A stretch of DNA of 64,000 bases from Zasmidium citrigriseum (lineage: Eukaryota; Ascomycota; Dothideomycetes; Mycosphaerellales; Mycosphaerellaceae): assembly GCA_002786025.1 (NCBI GenBank), contig NHNW01000003.1, positions 310,001 to 374,000 of the forward strand. The letters run 5' to 3'. A model generated the notes under the pieces. That model saw nothing but the letters and a program-made list of their open reading frames with translations, was not told where the DNA came from and did not search any database. The translations under genes were made by a program, and so were the position numbers. Positions 32,958-43,449 of the stretch are shown here, piece by piece (positions within the stretch are counted from its first letter, which is position 1; the number at the start of each line of letters is the position of its first letter).

Positions 32958-35691
32958 AATCATCGTCGTCGTCGTCGTCGGAGTCGCCTCTAAAGGCCTC
33001 CCTCGTGCTCTCCGGCCTCCTCTCGTAGTCATGGACATGTCCAGTCCGCATTCTCGTTCCAATCCTCGACAGTGTGCTTGTTGCCGGTGTCGTCTGGCTC
33101 TCTGCGGCCGTGGTGGTGCTTGCATCGACAGCAGGGGGATTGTCTTGCTGCTGTTGTTGCGGCGGCGGCGGTGGGAACTTGTAGGGCAATTTCATGCCCT
33201 TTTGCGCCTTGCGCCGTTCAATGTCTGCCGCTTGCTCGTTTTCGACACGGAAGACAACCCAGATTCCACGGCGAATGATCTCGCTAAAGGCGACAACGAA
33301 GCCAACGATCGGGGCGTGCTGGGCGTCTTTTGTCCAGATGCAGTACGGAATCCAGTTGAAGCGGATCAGGACGTCGGCCACAATGGCTGCGTAGTAGACC
33401 CAATACTGCTTGCGGAATATGAGCGTGTCGCGCAGGCCCCATCGACGTGCATGGCGATTTCCCAGTGACCAATCATACTGAATGTCCCAGATGATGCAGC
33501 AGATGGAGGTGATGCTTGCCACAACAGCGAAGACCGCAAGAGTCCAGTCTTTCGTCACGTTTAGACGGTAAACGCAGAGGAAGGCGTATTGGGCCATGGT
33601 GAGGCAGTATTTCCCGAAATTGGCCAGGTGTGGAAATGCTGCCCGCTCATCCCGCCACCGCCTCAGGCACTGCGCGGCGCGGACGAAGGCCGGCCAACAG
33701 GAGAGCACACCCATCCCATAGTGCTATTTTCCTATTAGCCTATCCCCAATCTCTGGATCTCCATCCAAGCTGCTTGAGGGGCTGTTGATAGGTTGGGGAT
33801 CGATGGGGATCGTGGGGATAGGGTCGGGATAGGTGACTTACCTTGGACGAAGAGCACTGGCCGGGTGAGGCCCACTCGCTGCTGTAAAGGCAGCCAGCGA
33901 GGAAGAGGTTCCCCAGCGCGTACGTAAGCGAGCAAAGGATATCACCCCCAAAGAAGTCCCGGAACTCGACTGTAATAAGTCCCGCGGGGAGGAAACGGCC
34001 CACGGTGAATAATAACCACAATCGCGCTTTGTGGTAAAAGACGGGTGCCGGGAGAACAAACATCACCGCCATGCCTTAGTCATATCAGCATCCGCGCCAG
34101 GTGAGGAGAATTGCGCTGTTTGGGGACTTACCAATGATGAGGACGACGAACCAGAGGAGGTACATCTCCTCCCCACCCACGCGGAAGCCGAAGTTGAGAG
34201 CCATCACCAGAGCGAGCGCAAGGAGCGGGTACGAGGCGAGCTCTATTCACATGTCAGTATCAATCTCTATCCCCAAAAAGCTCTGCTCCATCCCCAGGGG
34301 TCGATAGGCCCATTAGACAGCATGGATGGTCGATAGATTCGCGGGGATAGGGACAGGGAGAGGAGACATGTCAGTGTCGACCTCTATCCCCGAGAAGCTC
34401 TGGTCCGTCTCCAGGGGTCGATAGGGCCATTGGACAGCATGGATGGTCGGTCGAGTTGCGGGGATAGGGATGGGATATTCCAGTCTCAACCTCGATCCCC
34501 GAAAAGTTCTGGTCCATCCTCAGGGGTCGATAGGCCGATCCGACAGCGTGGACGGACGATCGAGTTGCGGGGATAGGGGCAGGGATAGGATGACTTACCG
34601 GCCATCTGGCTCCAGTGAAGCTGGCTCTTAGGGTCCAGTTGAAAGATGAAGCCGTAGCTCACTCGGAACTCCTCGAACACGGCGCAAGCGAAGATGAAGA
34701 GAAACGCCATTACCAGCATGAGGGCGACGCCACCATAGAGCTGCAGAAGGAACTTCGCTTGACCGCTGAAAGGCGCTGGTCCGTAGAGATCTCTCACACC
34801 AGCGTAAAGCCCCAGGATTCCAAGCACTGTTGCCGCGCCGCAGGCGTACGACGCTCTCGCGGCCGGTGCTACGTACTGCATAGGTTTGACGTGCTTGGTG
34901 CGAAGCTTGCTTGCCGCGGCCTTGTGATTGTCTTTCTCGAAGTGTTCCGCATACAGGCGTTCGTGCTCCTCGATGAGATCCGGGATCTCATCTGAGTCTG
35001 CGAACCGGGACCTGTTGATCTGTTGCTCCAGGTGCGCTAGGCGCGCGTCAGCGCCATGGGAGCGCATCTCCTTCTTGTACTTCTTGATGATCTTGCGGAA
35101 CGCTTCGCGGTTCACGTCTGCGAACGCCCTGATCTTCTCCAAGTGGCGGTATTCCTCTTGCATTGCCGCTTTCAACTGCCGCGCGGCGACATGGTGCCGC
35201 GGCGGCGGAGGGAGGTAGTCGCGCTCCCCGTCGTGTGGTACCCATGTCGATTCCCGTCCGAAGGCGTGATACGCAGCAGCCAGCTGCTCTCTCAGCGTCT
35301 TGGTCAGTCGTTGGCGGATCGGGGATGGCTTCGTCTCTGCGACGGGCGCTGGCGCTGGCGGTGGCTGCGGGTGAGGATTGAGGCGGCCGTTCGCATAGGT
35401 CTCGAGTTGTTCTCGCAGGAGTGAGGTGCGTCTCTCTGCTTCCCGCTCTTGGGCGCTGTAGAAGTCGTCGATCTTCGTGAGCTGGCCGCCGAGGAAGGTG
35501 AAGAAGGCTGCGTGGGCGCGGTCGACCTCCTGGATCGCGCGAAGGTCGGTAGCATTCGCGCTCTGGAGATTGGGGAGCTGCTTCACTGCGCGTTGAAGGT
35601 CCTTAATCTTCTTCTTCCCCAACTCGTAGTCGAGGTAGAACTCCTCCCACTCGGGGTACTCCTCTGCTTGCAAGACCTTTGCGAACTTCAT
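32956..35691 (-). CDS. SYG1: SPX-EXS phosphate exporter (SYG1/XPR1 family)
   Basis: Four exons: 35691-34599, 34242-34132, 34074-33842 and 33723-32956, 734 residues; all junctions keep frame. The ATG lies in GCCACCATGAAG. The N-terminal SPX domain (MKFAKVLQAEEYPEWEEFYLDY..., and KIIKKYKKEM near residue 220) senses inositol pyrophosphates. Membrane helices follow, then the EXS domain (LPAGLITVEFRDFFGGDILCSLTYALGN, SICCIIWDIQYDWSLG, WIPYCIW). The C-terminus is disordered and ends in a run of seven Asp. The family exports phosphate. Intron 1 is unusually long (356 bp) and made of three tandem units; intron 3 is 118 bp. Fragments of exons 2 and 4 and of the tail are scattered through the island. 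Confidence 0.9.
34253..34597 (-). repeat. Intron 1 of SYG1 built from three tandem units of 113-117 bp
   Basis: Units lie at 34253-34369, 34370-34482 and about 34483-34597. Shared segments on the plus strand include CCCCAGGGGTCGATAGG (or CTCAGGGGTCGATAGG), GACAGCATGGATGG (third: GACAGCGTGGACGG) and GCGGGGATAGGG. On the coding strand two units keep a branch-site-like ACTGACATG. The unit length is close to that of intron 3 of the same gene (118 bp, also rich in CTATCCCC). The whole intron therefore looks like a triplicated single intron. Confidence 0.8.
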
Positions 35692-35879
35692 GGTGGCGGC
35701 GGTGGTGAGGGCGGGGGGGCGGGCGATGGGTGATAACGATGTTGGGGAGAGGAAGAGAGGCAAGCCAGCGCAGGGCTTGTGAAGAAACAGCGCGCACGGC
35801 CAGTAAACAAACCAGACTCACCTTCTCTACTTGCGCTGCTATCTCCCAGCAGCTACGTCCTTCTCTGCTACCGATGGCA

Positions 35880-36570
35880 GTATCGATAGGTTGAGGGGGA
35901 AGGCTTGATACTCGGGGATAGCGTTGGGGAGGAGCCCTGTTACACCTGCTTTCGGTGCCGCGGAGGTGCCCTCACACGGGCCGCGACCAGGGCAAGGTGT
36001 GAGGTGAATTTTATGGACCTATCCCCAAATCTCCACCGATCCCCAGCCTGTCTCAGCTATCCAATAGGCCTATAGCTACCTGTGGGAGATCGATCGAATC
36101 TGGGGATAGATACGGGGAGAAGCCTCTTTTCACCTGGTTTTGGTACCGCTGAGATGCCCTCACTCAGGCCCTTACTAGGGCGAGCTGTGAAGTGAATTTC
36201 ATAGACCTATCTCTAAATCCCCACCGATCCCTAGCCTATCTAAGCTATCTAATAGGCCTATAGCTACCTATGGGAGATCGATCGAATCTAGAGATAGATA
36301 CGAAGAGAAGCCTCTTTTCACCTAGTTTTAGTAGTACTTAGGTGCCCTTACTTAGGCCCTTACTAGGGCGAGCCGTAGAGTAAATTACCTTCTATTTAGC
36401 GCTTTATCCCTACCTATCTCCGCTTATCTAAGCTACTCTTTAGATCTATAGCTACTTTAAGAGAAGCCTTAGATTTAGAGATAGGTTAAAAGTAAATACT
36501 ATTTACTTCTTAAATATACTATTCTATAGCGGCTATAAGATAGCCTAATTAACTTATTAAATAAGAGAGT
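35880..36570. repeat. Four tandem units (about 185 bp) decaying by RIP-like change
   Basis: The units begin at about 35880 (partial), 36018, 36206 and 36388. Comparing the second with the third shows CpA to TpA changes and the reverse-strand TpG to TpA: CTGGGG to CTAGAG, CCCCAG to CCCTAG, CACTCAGG to TACTTAGG, GTTTTGG to GTTTTAG. The fourth unit is further depleted of G and C. The gradient runs left to right away from the SYG1 gene. The sequence shares GGGGATAG/CTATCCCC with the SYG1 introns. Confidence 0.8.
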
Positions 36571-36720
36571 AATAAGTAAATATTACTATTTAAATTAATA
36601 GATTAGATCTTTTAATAAATACTACTATATTAGTAGAAGCTATTTACTTCTTATAGGCTTAAAGATGTAATACTATTATATATAGTATTACGTATTATGT
36701 AATAAACCATTACATCTCTA
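36571..36720. repeat. AT-rich terminus with a 54-bp near-palindrome
   Basis: The block is strongly AT-rich. Bases 36664-36717 open with GATGTAAT and close with ATTACATC. Inside, TAATACTA and TAGTATTA are reverse complements around ATATAT. It could be a terminal inverted structure of a small element, or the end product of RIP on the preceding tandem array. Confidence 0.5.
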
Positions 36721-36959
36721 AATCTGCACTAAATTACACTTGCCACGTTCTCGAATCTTTCTCTAAAAATTCTCTCGCCGTATACTCTTTCGACTACGCC
36801 ACCAAATGCATTTTCCGCAGCTTCACAATTCGATGAGATACGGAGAGAGACCGCTACAAGCCACTTGTTCGCCATCGTCCACTCCTTCCTGTCTTCCGGT
36901 TCTGGACCGATGCTCTCGAAGTTTTCGACCATCTCTAAATCGCTGTCTCCGCTCATCTC

Positions 36960-37370
36960 GCCATCTTCCACGCCGCTCGCACCTTGAACAAGCCCTTTCG
37001 AGGATCAAACCACGGCGGAGAACGAACGTCGAGAATGTCGGCAACATTGAGAAGTTCTCGATACAGTTCTCCCCGGACGCTGCACGTTCCACGCCACTTG
37101 ATCCTCGAACAAGCCCTCGCAGGGATCGAATGACGCTGGAGATAGAACGTCAAGACTGTCGGCAACATCAAACGATCTTAATACGTATCTCACAGGAGAC
37201 TTCACGTTCTACGCCGCTCGAATCTCAAACAAGCCCCCTCGGGGATCGAATGACGCTGGAGATCGCATCTCAAGGCCGCCGGCAACATTGAACGATCTCG
37301 ATATGTTTCTCGCCGGTGTCTGCAAGTTCCACGCCACTCGGTACATCTTCAGCCGCTCGCAACATTGAAT
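36960..37370. repeat. Tandem repeat, unit about 120 bp, three to four copies
   Basis: AACAAGCCC recurs at about 36988, 37110 and 37228, each followed by GGATCGAATGACGCTGGAG (or diverged AACCACGGCGGAG), a GTCGGCAACATT-like segment and CGATCTCGATA-like sequence. Read on the minus strand, each unit would code for SPASFDPRGGLFE-like residues, but unit lengths (about 118 and 122) are not multiples of three, so the frame shifts between copies. I take it as a decayed or non-coding tandem repeat. Confidence 0.65.
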
Positions 37371-37679
37371 GGAGTCCAGAGAGAGCATATTTGCAAGATG
37401 ATCAGAAGTAGCGACGTTTGAGATCCGATGTGATTGCATATCATCAATATTCTTCTTGCACTTTTTTGCTCGAGCGAGTCCGGAAGATGGGGACTGAACA
37501 CATCCACGACACTACATGACGGCCGAGATATCAGAGGGTGGAGTAAGCTTCCTTCGACGTTCATTGTCCGCCGTCTTGCTGCTGTCCACTTGACATGTCA
37601 TTGGACAATCTGTGCGTCCAGTGCCACGAACGTACTTATACCTCGACAGTCTTCTCGCACTCCTTCGCCCCAACAAGAT

Positions 37680-37730
37680 TAGACACTTCTATGACTACGA
37701 AAGAAGGGAGGAGAGGCGGCAGGGGACAGA
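37680..37730 (+). pseudogene. SYG1 tail-like fragment (plus strand)
   Basis: The frame here reads RHFYDYERREERR, resembling GHVHDYERRPEST near the end of the intact SPX-EXS protein. The match is short and the frame has no ATG with good context. Confidence 0.3.
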
Positions 37731-37837
37731 GGGTGAGGGCTTCTTTTCTTCTCTCTCGATTCTTTCTACATGCTCTTCACAAGAGGCAGGCTCACGAGAA
37801 GAAGGGGCCGGTCGAATGGAGGGCGGAGCAGCGCCAC

Positions 37838-38275
37838 CGCAGTGCTCAGTCGTCGTCGTCGCTGTCGTTGTAGAAGAGGCCTTCATGCAGCAAGGAAAGG
37901 AGGTTTAAGTACACCCGGGAACAACAAGCAAAGCATGTGACACCGGGTCCGCAGTCTGTGCGTCATTGACCTGGCACTCTATCTCTCTCTCTCAACACTC
38001 ATCCGACCTTCCTTCTCTTCACCACGAGTCTGAGAATGCGGAGTGGACATGGCCATGACGAGAAGGAGCCCGGGCGGACCGCGGAGAAACCAAGTTGTGA
38101 GGAGCGAGGCCCGGCAGTCCAACACTCACCAACGGTACATCTCCTCACCTCTCACGCGTCAGGTGAAGTTGACGGCCATCACTCCTTGGTGAGGAAGACA
38201 AGAAGTGCAGTTGGACACAAGAGAGAGGTTTATATAGGCCAGGTAGTGTTGGCACGTGCGTTCACGTGGACACAC
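37838..38275 (-). pseudogene. SPX-EXS relic unit, minus strand
   Basis: Read on the minus strand from about 38270: GTGAACGCACGTGCCAACA, TATATAAACCTCTCTCTTG, TCCAACTGCACTTCTTG, then a frame reading GVMAVNFT and a stop, matching VMALNFGF of the EXS exon. The CGGACCCGGTGTCACATGC motif follows at about 37940-37960. The unit ends at 37838-37860 with a frame coding YNDSDDDD then TGA, like the acidic tail of the intact protein. Frames are not continuous, so this is a non-functional fragment. Confidence 0.55.
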
Positions 38276-40146
38276 GAGAAGACCAGGGATCCGGTCGGCG
38301 CTGTCCATCCCGGATTCAGATTTGCGCCCACATGAGGCGGAGAACTGGTAAAACGTGCGGCGGCGGCGACAATGGCGGCGGCGGTCGTCGTGCGTCCAGC
38401 GGACCTGGTTGGTGCGTTCAGCCGAACCACGCATTTTCAAGCCTCTCTTCCTTGTCTCACGAATTTGAAGCTCAAGCACGACTGCCAGAGACGCCAGGAG
38501 AGCCGGCGGGCCCGTTTCCAGGCGTCAGGAGGAGCGCCAGCGGCGACAGTCATGCGTCCAGCAGGTCAGGCCTACGCGCTCAACAAAATCACGCATCTTT
38601 GAGCCCCTTCTCGCCATCTCACAGAACGATTCGTGGTTGTATGTATGTGACCCTCCGACAAGGCCAGAGATCCTATGCCCTGGTGCCAGGAAGATAGGCA
38701 GCGGCGGCATGCGAAGGCAGCAATGGGGCTGTCTTGAGAATAAGACCTCGCCGACTTCGAAGCCGGTCGTCGGTGTCATTCAAATACTTTCTGAGAGTTG
38801 TTGGACTTCTGGGATCGAGTGCACCGCCATCTTTCCCGTATTCTCGACTTTCTATGTTCCTCTCGAATCCGTTTGGCCATCTCTTCGCAAGACCATAGAT
38901 TCGAATCTGAGATCTGCGCATCGATCAATGTTGTGTTGCACTACGACGTTGTTGCCTCTGTCGTTTCGTTGGAGCAGCTCGCGAGTGTCCGACGTCTGGG
39001 TGAATAAAGTATGCCGGGAACTATGTCAGACAGATCCTCCCTGCGGTTCATGCACCGAGCACCGACAAAGATCCTTGTAATATACCTAGAAGAGAGCTCC
39101 TGTGCCTCCCGCAGAGGACGAGCGGTCGATCGAGGCCAGGATAGTGCGGGCACGCGGCGGCAGAGGAGGAGGCCGGCCGAACCAGTACCACGAAGTTCTC
39201 GGCCATAACCGTCGTCGCCGTTCCTGTTCCAGTAAGAGTTGGTTCAAGAAGACGATTTGTGGCTTTTCCTTTCAGTTTTTCAGATTCCACAGGCTTCGTC
39301 AAGGTCGGCTCTCGATGCAATGAAGTTTGGTCCTTTGAGGAACTGATTTCCCGAAGCACTACATCTTCAGATCTATTCGAACTTCGTACAGGGCTGAAGT
39401 GAATCGCGCCGTGTGTGACGCCACGACTTTTAGAGAATACATGCATGGAGATGTATGTCTTCTGAACTCATCGACTTCTCGGATTGCCAATGAGTGTCGC
39501 AGGAGGAGGAGAGTTCAAAAACCGATGCGAATGCTGGGTCTCGGAATGTCGAGACGATCGCGGATGAAGTTCCATACATGAATGCTTCCAGGTAACGTTT
39601 GTCCAAATGCGCGGAATGCTGTCAGGTGGCATCGTGTTGAAGTCCATGTCGTCGTCGTGGAAGGAGTGGCAGTCGCTGCGGGTGACGTAGTAGAGCGCCC
39701 GCTGCGGGGGCGGGGCCGTGAGAAATTGCAGGATCGTCGGTGTCGGCAAAAATGTGAACTTGGAAGTTCTGCATCGTGGTAGCGACGAAGACCAAAGCAT
39801 CGAATGCTTACAGCCAGACAGTGCGACCGGCTTATGTCTTTGATACTCAGAGGAGACCTGGCACGGCATTGCCTCTCGGAGTGGAGAACTTCAAAAATCT
39901 CTAGCTTACTACGAGTCGTATTCCCACAGCTTGCATTCCGTTTGAGCTGACCGAAGACACTATTTGGCACGAAATATCGGTAATTGACATGGAGATGTCC
40001 AAGCTACGAATCTGGCCAGATTACCTACCCAAAGACTAGCTAGCCCTCCACCGCTATCCTCTGCATCCTGAAAATCAACCTAAACGCTTTTGCTCTGTTC
40101 TGCAAGCCCAACGAAATTGCTCTATCGCTCATGATGTAGCCGGCCT
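38276..40146. other. 1.9 kb without a supported gene
   Basis: Overlapping frames exist on both strands. A minus-strand run at 39048-39640 has coding-like pieces (YLEAFMYGTSSAIVSTFRDPAF) but no start, no domain and interruptions. It may be a decayed gene. The interval 38330-38410 contains GGC/GCG repeats. Confidence 0.4.
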
Positions 40147-40773
40147 CTACAACCCGATGAACAACAGGCTCAGCAAGACGATCGCGAACGGGCTCCCAAC
40201 TCCTACTCCGGCTCCAATCTCGCCGCCCTTGTCCAGCTCCGTGCCTCGGACCTGGAGTGAGGGCTTCTTCGAACCCTCCACAGCCTTGTCGGCCTGGAAG
40301 GCGGCGACCTGGTCTGTAGTTTCGATGTCAGTACTGATGCGAACCGATCTTGTTGATTTTGGACTCTGCCTACCCTTGAACTCCTCCTTGTCGAAGGCGA
40401 ACTGGAGATCGTGGAGACCGTGGTTGACCACGAACTTGTTGAGCTCGCTGGCGAGAGTCTCGGCCTTCTCAGGCTCGAGCGAGGCGATCTGCTCGTCGGT
40501 GACGAGCCAGTTGATGGCTGGGTTGAAGCCGGTTGGCGCGAGAATGCTGAAGATGCGCGCCTTGTTTGCCTTTGTCGTGGAATTGCCCTCGATGGCACCC
40601 GGGAACATCTTGACGAAGTTCTCCGCGATGCACTCGACGTCGCCGACACAGTCGTTCAGCACTTCGATTTGGTTGCCAGTTGCAACCTTGGCCATCCCCA
40701 TGGGACGGGCAAGGGCCAGGCCCATGGACTGAGCAAGGATGCCGTAGACGAAGGAAGATTTGAGGAGATACAT
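40147..40773 (-). CDS. Small secreted, GPI-like anchored protein
   Basis: Open from ATG 40773 to 40147, 208 residues. The first 22-24 residues (MYLLKSSFVYGILAQSMGLALA) are a signal peptide. The last 20 (GVGVGSPFAIVLLSLLFIGL) form a hydrophobic end after Gly-rich residues, typical of a GPI-anchor signal. Only two cysteines (DCVGDVEC) are present. Bases 40373-40314 form a perfect 60-bp intron (GTAGGC, TACTGAC, CTACAG) that is a multiple of three and free of stops, so spliced (188 aa) and unspliced forms both keep frame. No known domain. Likely a cell-wall or surface protein; function unknown. Confidence 0.75.
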   Translation of the reverse strand: MYLLKSSFVYGILAQSMGLALARPMGMAKVATGNQIEVLNDCVGDVECIAENFVKMFPGAIEGNSTTKANKARIFSILAPTGFNPAINWLVTDEQIASLEPEKAETLASELNKFVVNHGLHDLQFAFDKEEFKGRQSPKSTRSVRISTDIETTDQVAAFQADKAVEGSKKPSLQVRGTELDKGGEIGAGVGVGSPFAIVLLSLLFIGL

Positions 40774-41972
40774 CTTGAAGATAGCTTTGAAGATGTATGA
40801 AGATGAAGAGAAGGTGAAGAAAGACTTTCAGACAAGGAGGGCAGTAGTGCGGCTTCTTATATTTCCCATGTGCTCCACACCTTCAACACGAACATTTTTC
40901 ATAGTTGGTACGGCGTCTGAGTAGCTGTGAGCACTACAGCGTGTCAACTCTCAGACATTTGAAAGATATCAGCAGCCACAAAGTATTCCAGCTTACTAGA
41001 TTGGAAGACTCGCGATCAGGCGGGCAACTATGGGAAGATAAGACGATGATTTGCTTTTGAATGAGCGGCTGCCTGGACGCTTCGGGGGGAATCGGACAAC
41101 ATCTGATTGCCAGCGAAGACCAGGACCAGAGGCTCGTTGAGCGGGGAGCTCGAACACGGCCAATCAGGCTGCCAAGGAGTAACATGATTAAAAGCCCGAG
41201 GCGGGGGTGGGAGAGGGGGGAGTGTGGGTGGAGCGGGGCCGGTCACCGAGGGCGCCACTGCCGAGCTCGTAATCGAGCTTGTCAGATCGCAGTTGAGTTG
41301 CGACTGGAGAAAGATTGATATATGCCTCAATGTGGGCCTGTGTGGAATCCGCTAGTGTTCGATTTTGACCGTCGCATGATCGTTGAAGTCCACGGACTAA
41401 TGCATATGTAAATTCGTCTCGGCATCAATAGGGATCTCCCTTGAACACTGGAGAGAGCCAAACGACACCAGTTGCGAGCACACGATCGGGGATCGAAATC
41501 AACGTTATGATATAACCAGTCCAGGTGGTCGCCGCCGGCGGAACAATGAAGGGACTCACGCTGTTGCCAATTCCCTCGTGCCCAGTACAGTGCTCAACGA
41601 GAAGCCTTTGAGCATGAAAAGACATGAATGCTTCAGTGTGGACCGGTGCGTTGTCCATGCGACTGCTCGGTTGGCGATCGTCACAGGACCGAATGTCTTG
41701 AACTTCCAGAAGCATGCGTAGAAAACGTTGATGCCATGCGGAGCATAGATATTTTGTGTGTATCCATGGCCAAATAGGTACGACATCTGATGCACAGCTT
41801 CTGCCTTGACAGGCTTTGCGCCGCAAATGCTCACTGCTTCCATCTTTCCCCAAGTGTCAATTTCGCTTCGGCTGAGCGTGCTCATTTGGATTGGGAGGAA
41901 AGGCATGCGAGATGGGACGGCGACCGCACACCAGTTGAAGATCTTAAGAGAGAGAGGATAAGCCTTTGAAGA
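40774..41972. other. Promoter region and an uncertain minus-strand frame
   Basis: Upstream of 40773 lie AT-richer promoter bases. Between 41425 and 41975 a minus-strand frame (for example KFKTFGPVTIANRAVAW, then in another frame TGYIITLISIPDRVLATG) could be a decayed membrane protein, but the pieces are in different frames and I do not call it. Confidence 0.35.
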
Positions 41973-42511
41973 CATGCTTGATGCGCATGACTCCTGCGGT
42001 TCTCGACGTTTTGCTGAAATATCTGTGGTTCGGCGCCGCCCGTGGTGGCACCCGCGACGTCTGTGACAACGAAAAGCCCGATGGACAGGACTGTGCTTCG
42101 CTGAGTGTCATATTGTCAGTCCCAGGCTTCAACGCCGGCCCCTGCATTGGACCCATCCTGACGCGCATTTCTCATCGCCACAGGTACGTCTACTTTCATG
42201 CGCTCGCTCTGTTATAAATTCATCATCCTCAATCGTTCTTGTTCAGACTGATGATGGCTTGCCGTCGGCGTCGCGAAGAGCCAGACGACAAGAGCCACAT
42301 ACGGTCAATGACCATGAGGACCGAAAATTTCCACGGAGAAGCCTCTTCCTCTTTCTATCCGGCCCAAGTCGCCCTTTACTCCTCTCCTGACTCTTTTCCT
42401 TCGGTCCTCATGTCCGTTCAGATCTGCTGTCTAAGGCTGTGCCGGGGTATCAGGAGGGTGTGGCAGGTAGTCTTTCGAGCATTTCGAATAGTCGCGAGCA
42501 AGGCGAGATAG
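41973..42511 (+). CDS. Uncertain two-exon ORF of unknown function
   Basis: A plus-strand frame from about 41973 (MRMTPAVLDVLLKYL...) joins 42247-42511 across a possible 63-bp intron 42184-42246 (CACAG|GTACGT..TTCAG). Both sides are in frame and the product would be about 158 residues, with a short Cys-containing segment (RDVCDNEKPDGQDCASL) and a basic Ser-rich tail. There is no good branch site, no domain and no signal peptide. A minus-strand alternative overlaps it. Treat as a weak candidate. Confidence 0.25.
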
Positions 42512-43449
42512 CTTGCCTGGTCCCGATCTTTGGGCTACAGGCAAATCTGAAGGTACGTTGTGAACAAATACCAGCAATTTGCTGCAGGTGAGTGAAGTGC
42601 GGTGGAGCTGAAGCGGGAGGAACCGAGGACGCACGGATCTCTTTAGTTCTAGACGACCATCTCTTTCTCCTGTCCTTCTATCCAGCCATGTTTCCATGTA
42701 ACCCATCTGTTGCGCACCAAATACTGATGTCTGGTTGAGGTGACAATGCGAGGCCCGCCAGGATGAGCTTCAATACATCCGTGGACAGCACGCCGATGAA
42801 TTTGGAAATTGCGTCCTGACTCCGATCACTCTCGGGAAGAGCGTGTTCTCAAAGGCACAACTCTTCCGCAGCAGCAGACACGCCGTCACAAGAGCCGCCT
42901 GAGACGCTTTGATATCGGGCAGCGCGAGCCTCTGAAGCTCTCTCTATCTGTGGCTTTCAGCTGGAGCAGATAATCAGCTGTCTCCACGCGACGAGACTTC
43001 TGGCAGCTGGCGTATATCTGACGGATTGCCCAGCTTGATCTAGATATCTGGAGAAAATCTCGACCGTATTTTGCGTCGACCAGTGCGGTAGTTGGAAATC
43101 TGAGCACAGTCATTGCAAATGATTCACTCCCGCTAGCTTACTACATGAATGCAGGTGCCACACTCGAAACTCTACATTTGAGCCTCCACCAAATCGTTCT
43201 ATTACTGAATTCCAGCGACACAGGACGTTTCATTAATCACGAGTGAATGGGACGAGCACAATCAGGTGAAAGGGCAAGGGAAAGAGCTACCCACGTGGCA
43301 AGTTAAGGAGCATCTGAAGAACGAGAAAGCGCCATCTGAAGGCAAGAGCAAGGCGCACGTAGAGGAAAGAGTAGAGGCCGCTGTCTCCAGATTTCCATAA
43401 CTCTCTCGACAGCAATCCCCAACTTCCATCAACCATCCACGCCATCAAC
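42512..43449. other. Intergenic, nothing recognised
   Basis: About 900 bp with no domain-bearing frame; the right half is the leader of the nucleotidyltransferase-like gene. Confidence 0.45.

Noticed and set aside
41425..41975. Minus-strand frames resembling a membrane protein
   Set aside because: The suggestive pieces are in different frames with no credible introns; a plus-strand frame overlaps part of them.
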